DNA from: Phragmites australis
Taxonomy: Eukaryota; Streptophyta; Magnoliopsida; Poales; Poaceae
NCBI RefSeq assembly: GCF_958298935.1
Contig: NC_084929.1
Span: forward strand, 32,553,501-32,617,500
Reading direction: 5' to 3'
DNA: 64,000 bases
Part shown: positions 56,501-64,000 of the stretch, piece after piece
Numbering within the stretch: position 1 is the stretch's first letter
Layout of the letters: the number at the start of each line of letters is the position of its first letter
Made by a program: the position numbers and the translations under genes
The notes under the pieces: generated by a model
Seen by the model: the letters and a program-made list of their open reading frames with translations, nothing else
Database searches by the model: none
What the model was told of the DNA's origin: nothing

Positions 56501-59500
56501 TATAACGAAAATGATTATATTAGGTTATGATTGTGATTTTGGTGATTAATGATAATATAGTTATTTGGACTAACATATTTGTGAAGAATATATGTTAGTA
56601 GGTCTCATGGATGGAATACGTAAAGAAGTCACCGAAGTCGGGATAAAGTTTGGACTGAATTGGACAAGTCATAGAGATATTGTTCTCACCGAATAGTCCA
56701 GTGCAAAAAAGTTTGCACTCACCGGAGTATTTTATCTAGAGGTTGTTGAACTCACTGGATGATCCGGTGATCAGAAGGTTATACACGCGTGAGTGTTTTT
56801 ACTCAGAAGAGGAAAATGAAGACCTCACCAAAAGGTCTGGTGTTCAAGGATTGTATACACCAGAGCATTTGTTGCAGAGGAGGTTGCAACTGTTGAAGAC
56901 AGAAGATTAAGGCATCGGATGGTCTGGCGATGAAGCAAGTATGCACACTGGAGCATTTTACAGAGTGTATGAGAATTCCCAGAAGATGGTTGTCGGTGTA
57001 TCAGGAACCGGGGGTCCCCGAATAGCGAGGCCAGGCCAGCCATCCGCCACATGGCGCCATCCAGCGAGGTCTCTCTTGTGGGATGAGAAAATCTCAAGTC
57101 CCGAGAAAATGTGCTCGGGGCCACAGTCAGTGGTCCCCGAGCACCCCAGTTCCCTGATGATCCACGAAGTCTAAGTACCGGGAAGAAAGTGTTCGGGGAA
57201 GTGCACAGTCACCCCCGAGCACCCTAGTCCTCCGATGATCAGAAGAGCTAAGTTCCGGGAGAGAGTGCTCGGGGCCGCAAGCGGCGGCCCCCGAGCACTC
57301 AGTTCCCCGAGGGACCGTACAAGAGTATTCGGGAGAGAGTGCTCGGGGCTGCACGTGGCAGCCCCCGAGCACTCGGTCCTCCGAGGGTCCATGCAAAAGT
57401 GCTCGGGGAGGCGAACGGTACCCCCGAGCACCCGGCACCCCGAGGACAAGGATAGGCATTCTCGGGAGAGAGTGCTCGAGGATGTGAACAGTACCCCCGA
57501 GCACTCGGTACCCCGACGACTCAGAAAGGCCCCCGAGGAGCCTGCCGATGAGGTGTCAACCAGCCAGAGGTCCGAGGCCGCATTTAATGAGCGTGCGTGG
57601 CCTGTCGCCTCCAACTGCTCCCGCCGCGCTCAGCGTCAGTTCCTGCCACGTTTTGGCAGAGAGGCGTGGGGTCATTAATTGCACAGGTCCCGTGCCATCC
57701 GGCTTGTCTCGGGATAACGTCGTGAGGATCAAGGCGTTCCATCTACCGCACTGCTGTGGCAGGGGAACAAGACAGGGCGAGCACGCCGGGTTGCTCTGCG
57801 GTTGCCCGGTGGGCCCTCTCCACGGCGCCCGTTGCCAGGGCATTTATGGTGACGGGCAACCGGGCGTGCGACGCATTTTCCACCCCCGGTCACTTCACCC
57901 AGAAGAAATGATGACGCCCTTTCCATTTATGACATCTCGGAACTCGAGCCCCCTCCTTTCCGTTCGGGGCATGTCGTGGCCAACAAGTACTTAAAATAGC
58001 CGGCAACACAGAAGCAAGAGGGACTCTCTCGGAGAAGACCAACAACGGCGAAAGAACACCAACCCCACAACGAACCAGACCAACGAAGAGAGACATTGTG
58101 AGCAAGGTTGAGCACAGTTCCAGCCGAAGAACAAGGAGCCTCAAGCTCTTAGTTAGGCCAATATTCTTGTAACCAGCAACATCCTTGAGGGACTTTATTA
58201 GGATAGTTATTGCATCCATACAGAAGTAGGGTATTACGCCCCCATGCGGCCCGAACCTGTCTAAATTCCGGTGCATTTATTTCTTCTTGCACTAGGTCGC
58301 TTCACCCCCACCACCGGCCGTTGCATTCATTCCCATTTATTTCTCCGACGAACTTATTCAGGATCATCCCCCCGGCCGAATCTCTAAAAAGGGGTCTCTC
58401 GGGATCCCTGTAACAGGAGTTAATCCTCCGGCAATTGTGTTGTACACATTGGAAGGTTCGGCGATGAAGGAATGACAACACCGGAGTATTTTCTAGAAGT
58501 GAAGAGATTGTCTCGGTCAGGCTCAAGTTTACTCACCGGATAGTCTGGTGATAGAAGTAAAGGATACATCGAACAATCCGGTGTTCAGAATATATTTGAG
58601 TTAGGTTCCAATAGCTAGTTACTAATGGTATACTCACCAGATGGTCCGATGCTTGAACTACTATTGTCACCAGATCATCCGGTATTCAGAGTAAAGTTGA
58701 GCCGTTGGAGCAATAGCTAGTTGGCGAGTTTGAGGCTACAAATAGTCACTGACTCGGCCATTTCGAGGGGCTGGAGTCCAGAAAATCTCATACACACCTG
58801 AGAAGATATCTAAGCTATCCAAGTTCTTAAAGTGTCCATCCAAAGTGATTAAGCACACCATTAAAGAGTGATTAGTATTTATAGGCCTAGATAAAAGTAT
58901 TGCTAGGTACTGCAACCTAGAGAGTGGATCAAGGAGTGATCCAACCGTGTAACAAGAGGTACACCAGCATCTTGAAGTCTTGGTGACTTGCTGGTAACTT
59001 GTTGACCCTCCGATTTGGTGTGGAGTGGCCGCAAGAAGATTGTATGGGGATGCAGATACCCTTATCTTTGTGATTAAAGCTCTGAAGTGAAGACGGCGCA
59101 CAAGTAACCGAAAGAGAGGTTAGTAGTGAGATCTTATCTTGGTGGCTTGGTGGCTCATCGTATTTTAGGCCTTGTCTTGGTGACTTGATAGCTCAAGAGC
59201 CGTGATCGGAAACGACTTGGCGACCGGGAGCATATTCTTTATGAAATTCTAACGTGGACTAGAGGTGGCTTATATGCCACCGATACCACAGGATACAAAC
59301 CTCTGGTACCGAGTTTATCTCTCTACCTTATTTATATTTCTATATTTACATACCTGCAATTTACCTTGCTAAAATAGGTTGCAATCTTCTTGAGCAGTAG
59401 AGTAGACACACTAGATAAACCTAGAGCACATTTAAATAGAAAATTGAGATAGGTTTATCTTATGAAGTGTTTGGAGCCATTAGTTTTTAAGTATCATAAT

Positions 59501-59534
59501 TTATCCCCCTCTTAGGATGTCACAGTTACTCACA
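56501..59534 (+). repeat. 5' LTR of the copia-type element
   Basis: It starts TATAACGAAAATG (TGTAGCG in the 3' LTR, two G-to-A changes) and ends GTTACTCACA. Without the 1,443-bp insertion and its duplication it is about 1.59 kb. U3 has many (A/G)CCGGATGATCCGGTG-like palindromic words. The end TTATCCCCCTCTTAGG is typical of copia LTRs. Confidence 0.82.
56991..58433 (+). mobile_element. solo LTR (TGTCGGTG family) inside the copia LTR
   Basis: It starts TGTCGGTGTATCAGGAACC and ends TTAATCCTCCGGCA, 1,443 bp. Flanks ATGGT (56986-56990) and ATTGT (58434-58438) form a target duplication with one change. The 3' LTR of the host element lacks it at the matching place (about 63362), which proves the empty site. 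It carries about six GC-rich tandem units with GTGCTCGGGG and CCCCGAGCAC at 57100-57510. It is the same family as 23036-24307 in the opposite orientation. Confidence 0.92.
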
Positions 59535-59536
59535 AT

Positions 59537-59549
59537 TAGTATCGGAGCC
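59537..59549 (+). other. primer-binding site
   Basis: TAGTATCGGAGCC differs from TGGTATCAGAGCC by two transitions. It follows the LTR end by two bases, as expected for initiator tRNA-Met priming. Confidence 0.8.
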
Positions 59550-59692
59550 TCGTGCTCTTGATAGACTTAACATCCTAGAGAGTTGTGACGTCCGGAGTTG
59601 GGATGGATACTCATAGTGCTCACTTTTCGACGACACTAATTTCCTCTGTTAGAAAAGTCTAATAACTTGTTATTTGTAAGATAAAGATTTAG

Positions 59693-60229
59693 ATGTGTGG
59701 AGAGTCGCCGAAAAAAGGAATGGGACCATGTGTCACCAACAAGAAGAAGCAATTAGATGCATTGGCAAAGAGTATTCTTTTATCATCTTTATGCGTTGAT
59801 GCAGTTAATCATGTTTATTCTCTCACAAATGCATATAATATTTGTACTAATATTATTGAAATACATGAATGCATAAAGGATGTGCGCAATGAGAAATATT
59901 ATGTGTTAGTCACTAATATCAATGACATCAAACAATTTTCCCACGAAAGTGCTAATGACATGTACTCACGTTTGAATATTCTTGTCAATGAGATTAATGT
60001 GCTAGGTTTGACGTAAATTGGAGATGATCAAGTGGTGAGAAGAATATTTCAAACTCTTCTTCCAAAGTACAAGTTGATAGTATTCATCATCTACGATAAC
60101 CATGATATGAACAAGATGACTCCAAGCCAAGTTCTCGGCAAGATTACCGCTCATGAACTGACCATCAATATGGGGGTTGAAGCTTCTATCACATCCAGCA
60201 CCAAGATCATTGCTCTCACAAGTAAGTAA
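59693..60229 (+). pseudogene. gag: copia Gag (UBN2-type) remnant
   Basis: One frame broken by a TAA at 60014-60016. Before it: KKKQLDALAKSILLSSLCVD, YSLTNAYNICTNIIEIHE, KYYVLVTNINDIKQFSHESA and MYSRLNILVNEINVLGL. After it: IGDDQVVRRIFQTLLPKYK and MTPSQVLGKITAHELTINMG. This is the Gag order of SIRE/Maximus-type copia elements. Downstream, in broken frames, coiled-coil Lys-rich sequence and VTCFK...HKSFQ at about 61225-61285 mark a zinc knuckle that has lost two cysteines. Gag builds the particle; this one has a stop, frameshifts and a dead knuckle. Confidence 0.82.
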
Positions 60230-62875
60230 GGTCAATACCAACACATAAAGCTAAGGATGAGGAGACAAGAGTAAGAGTCAAACTCAAGTGAAGATGATGA
60301 TCAAGATGAAGAGAGTAATGAAAAGGATGATCAAACCACATGAAGTGATGAAGAAATCGATTTCAAGATGGCCAAGCTTTTCTCACAACTGAAGAAGAAC
60401 ATCACGAGGATTAATGCCAAGATTGATAATCCAATCTCCTTGAAAGACTTGATCAAAAAATTGATCATATCAAGAAAAATAAGAAGACCAAGCACAAGAA
60501 GGAGTCAAAAGGAAGAAGCAAAGCACTTGCAAGCATGAGAAGATGGATGAACGATAATAAAGAGTCAAGCTCAAGTGATGAAAGCCTCACCATCCTCTCT
60601 TCCAAGAGAAGCTCTTCTTTAAGATCATCATCATGCAAGTCAATACGCAGATCATCACATAAGTACCTTATGGCCAAATGTATGTAAAGCGATGTATGTG
60701 ATGATGAATTTAATTAGGATTCACCCTCTCAAGAAGAACTTCTTGATTTGATCAATGATCAACAAAAGGCCTTAAAGAAACAATATAAAGAGCTAAATAA
60801 ATTCAATACCCTTAATGATATGCATACTACCTTTGTGTCTAATTATGAATAATTATTGAGCAAATTCGAATTGCTAAACAAGAAGCATGAATAGCTTAAG
60901 GCAAAATTTGAGGGAATCGAATCTCAACCTAAGGTCACTTTGAAGCAATCTACCTCACTCTTTAATTTCAAACCTAAGGTAGATGCTTTCGCTTCTTTGT
61001 GAGGATTTAATTGATTTTTATAGCTCACCCCATTTGTAATGAGACATGTATTGAGAATGTTGTTGTATAACCATCTAATGAACTTATTGTACAAGAGAAT
61101 GATGAGCTCAAGCAAGAAGTGAAGAAGCTCAAGTAAGACTTGGCAAGATTAAAGGGCAAGGTTCATGTTCAACCTCCTCAATATAACCATACTACCATAG
61201 TGAAGAAGCTGGCAGAGGGGTATACCGTGACATGCTTCAAGTAAAAAAAAAAACACAAGTCCTTCCAATCCAAGAAAGTCAAGAATGAGATCAAGGAGAA
61301 TAAGAAGATGATGAATCTATCCAACAAGACCTCCAACATCTACACAATCCCAACTACAAGACTAAGACTAAAATTAACCACTACAAGCTCAAGAAGAAGA
61401 ACAATGGCAAAGTAGTTGCACACATAGTTAGGAGAAAGGACCGGGGGTGGAACCAACCTATTTATGTGCCCAAATAAGTCATCAACAATATGAAGGGGCC
61501 CAATCAATTTGGGTTCCAAAGAAGACTTAAAGTCTACAAGTTGGCTCTGGGATTTGGAGACTTGACTCACAAGATGAAGTGAAGGTTCAAGCAAAGAAGT
61601 CAAGTATATAAAATTAAGCGTATTGATGAAGATCATGATCATCATATACCAAAATTCTCATCCAAAGGTAAACAAGGAAAATATAATAGATGCTAAATCC
61701 TCTAAATTAATGAATTCACTTGACTTGTCTAGAATTGCATGCTCTCAATTCAATTTATTATAATGCCTAGTGTAGGTTTTTCATATGATTGATTGTTTAT
61801 GTTTCTCTCTTTTTTATGAACAATCTGCATGGTTTATTAGTTGTAGATTTCTTACATGGCACTAGTTTTATAATTGGTATTCTTTATGTGCCATAAACCA
61901 ATATATAGGGTATTCTCCACATTATTATCAATAACAAGTGCATATCTCTCATAAGTATTTACCACTTGTGTGTACATTTAGGGGAAGCATATTGTATTTA
62001 CCACTTGTGTGTACATTTAGGGGAAGCATATTCTATGAGTTATGATATTAAGACTAACATGTGTTACAAGTAATATCTTTTGTAGTCTCATGGAGTGATC
62101 AACAAGTCCTTGGAGATACTCAATGCTTAAAGGTTTAAATTGGTATCATTATCAATTCATTTCTATATTTAAGCTACCTCCATGCATGATATGATTTAAA
62201 CTTTTTACCTCTACTTATTATCTAGTTGTGCATATATCGCTACTTTACTACAAGTGGTATTCACAAATGAATCTCATTATATGTATACACACATATAGGG
62301 GAGTTTAGGTTATATCATGTGAGCTTAATGAATTATGATACTTATTTATGTTTTTCAATTGATATCAATATTTTATATCCTTACAATTAGTATATCTTTT
62401 CAATTGGTATTAATTTCTCATAATTCTTCATAAGTAGTATCATTCATATGGATCATGTTTTATTAAGCTCTCTCCCAAATTCTCTAATGTTTTCTCTTGA
62501 GTTCAACATGTGTTTGTAGCCTTTTTGAGATTGTTGATAAAGAGGGAGAATTTTGAGACTAAAGATTATTGATAAAAGGGTATGCATCTCGGGTTGATAA
62601 AGGTGGAGAAACTCTTGGATGGGTCAATCAAAGGAGATAGTGACAATAGAGAAGAAGAAATAACTACCTACATGGCAGCCACAACAAAAAGGGGACATAA
62701 TGTTGAGGAAAATTGTAGCAAAAAAAGAGATATAATGTTGGTAAGAACATGATTGTACTTACAATTGATATCATAATTTGGTCTTAACATGCATTTAAGA
62801 AAAGAGGTATGGGCTTATGAACTTTTGAAATCATGTATTATCTTAATTAGTATTATTTGCATTTTGCTTTGGTTG
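60230..62875 (+). other. interior of copia element, decayed gag tail and spacer
   Basis: 60,230-61,640 is Lys/Asp-rich decayed gag with stops. Words such as RGWNQPIYVPK and PNQFGFQRRL at 61440-61530 still resemble the region after the knuckle, in shifted frames. 61,700-62,870 is AT-rich spacer with no pol, containing a 39-bp exact tandem duplication at 61955-62032 (GTATTTACCACTTGTGTGTA...). Confidence 0.65.
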
Positions 62876-64000
62876 TGTAGCGAAAATGGCCCTATTAGGC
62901 CATGATTGTGATTTTGGTGATTAATGATAACATAGTCATTGAGACTAACATATTTATCAAGAATATATGTTAGTAGGTCTCATGGATGCAATACATGAAA
63001 AAACTACCGAAGCTGGGACAAAGTTTGGACTGAATTGGACAAGTCCTTGAGAAATTATTCTCATCCGATAGTCTGGTGCAGAGAGTTTGCACTCACCAGA
63101 GCATTTTGTCTAGAGGCTATTGAACTCACCGGATGTTCTGGTGATCAGAAGGTTATACACACCGAAGTATTTTTACTCAGAAAAGGAAAATGAAGACCTC
63201 ACCGGAAGGTCTGTTGTTCAAGGATTGTATACGCCAGAGAATTTATTGCAGAGAAGGTTGCAACTATTGAAGATAGAAGATTAAAGCACCAGGTAGTCCG
63301 GCGATTAAGCAAGTATGCACATTGAAGCATTTAACAGAGTGCATGAGAATTCCCAGAAGATGGTGTTGTACACACCGGAAGGTCCGATGATGAAAGAATG
63401 ATAACACCAGAATATTTTCTAGAAGTGAAGAGATTGACTCGGTCAGGCTCAAGTTTACTCACCAGATAGTTCGGTGATGGAAGTAAAGAATACATCGGAT
63501 AATCTGGTATTTAGAATGTATTTTAGTGGGGTTCTAACGGCTAGTTGCTGATGGTGTACTCATCGGATAGTCTGATGTTTGTACTGCTGTTGTCACCGGA
63601 TCATCCGATGTTCACAATAAAGTTGAGCCGTTAGAGCAATGGCTAGTTGGCGAGTTTGAGGCTATAAACACTCACCCACTCGGCCATTTGAAGGGGCTGG
63701 AGTCCAGCGAACCTCATACACACCTGAGAAGACATCCAAGCCATCTAAGTGCTTAAAATGTTTATCCAAAACGATTTAAGCATACCATTTGACAGTGATT
63801 CATGCTTATAGGAATAGAGAAAAGTGTTGCTAGGTGCTGCAACCTAAAGAGTGGATCAAGTAGTGATCTAACCGTGTACCAAAAGGTACGCCGGCACCTT
63901 AGAGTCTTGGTGATTCGCTGGTAACTTGTTGACCCTCCAACTTGGTGTGGAGCGACGACAAGAAGATTGTGCAGGGACATAGAGACATTTGTCTTTATGA
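62876..64000 (+). repeat. 3' LTR of copia element, partial
   Basis: It starts TGTAGCGAAAATGGCCC and runs to the window edge. It aligns with the 5' LTR across the position of the nested solo LTR without interruption (AGAAGATGGTGTTGTACACA at about 63355). The LTR end and target duplication lie outside. Confidence 0.85.

Larger units (their letters stand above)
56501..64000 (+). mobile_element. copia-type LTR retrotransposon, gag-only interior
   Basis: It has a 5' LTR (56501-59534, including a nested solo LTR), a primer-binding site, an interior of about 3.3 kb, and a 3' LTR starting at 62876 that runs off the window. The interior holds a broken gag and a spacer but no protease, integrase, reverse transcriptase or RNase H that I can read, so it is a deleted or non-autonomous copy. 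The two LTRs differ by very roughly a tenth in the parts compared by eye, so the insertion is old. Confidence 0.82.

Noticed and set aside
57171..57994. Long frames of about 147 codons on both strands
   Set aside because: They fall in the tandem repeats of the TGTCGGTG-family LTR and repeat its unit; not coding.

Overview
This window is plant nuclear DNA, almost certainly from a grass (Poaceae). The evidence is the repeat spectrum: long (about 2.9-3 kb) TGTAACA...TGTGACA LTRs of Ty3/gypsy chromoviruses, Tat-type gypsy LTRs with an antisense ORF, copia LTRs beginning TGAAAGTGCATCTAG, CACTA transposons with many subterminal repeats, hAT relics, and AT-rich or GC-rich intergenic DNA with split gene pieces. 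I see no bacterial, viral, CRISPR or organellar features, and no intact host gene. The species cannot be fixed from the sequence. All family and gene identities come from reading motifs by eye; no search was run.

Layout. 1-4547: 3' end of a decayed chromovirus (gag/protease, integrase, chromodomain, 3' LTR). It sits in the 3' part of a Tat-like gypsy element (4548-5433 plus 8289-8898), which also received a solo LTR (5434-8288, target duplication GAAGC). 8904-10690: 5' end of another gypsy element (LTR, primer-binding site, gag). 10691-15470: intergenic DNA. 15472-15996: a two-exon fragment of a sphingosine kinase gene, minus strand. 16654-17385: palindromic repeat clusters. 17411-17734: a fragment of a TORTIFOLIA1/SPIRAL2-like HEAT-repeat gene. 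17804-19270: a rearranged LTR element. 22397-24764: the first three exons of a NUP214-like nucleoporin gene, minus strand, broken by stops, frameshifts and a solo LTR (23036-24307). 25914-32102: a CACTA element (TSD AAA) carrying a second, transposase-bearing CACTA (26147-29693, TSD ACA). 32103-39486: mostly unassigned, with a MITE and short duplications. 39487-42775: a hAT relic with transposase remains. 43041-44113: a 117-bp tandem duplication and a CACTA end holding a Tat solo LTR. 44114-53768: two minus-strand gypsy LTRs, one holding a copia solo LTR and the other a mini-CACTA with a tRNA-like segment. 53769-54350: apparent 5' end of a host gene cut off by an LTR. 56501-64000: a copia element with a gag-only interior, whose 5' LTR contains another solo LTR.

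These genes do not act together as a pathway. The window is a layered record of insertions: repeated nesting, conversion of full elements to solo LTRs, and decay of captured or stranded gene pieces, with several C-to-T type stop codons. I found no convincing new functional system. The best leads are the NUP214-like relic, the sphingosine kinase and TOR1-like fragments, the antisense ORF of the Tat element, the tRNA-like insert in the mini-CACTA, and the palindrome-rich U3 regions.
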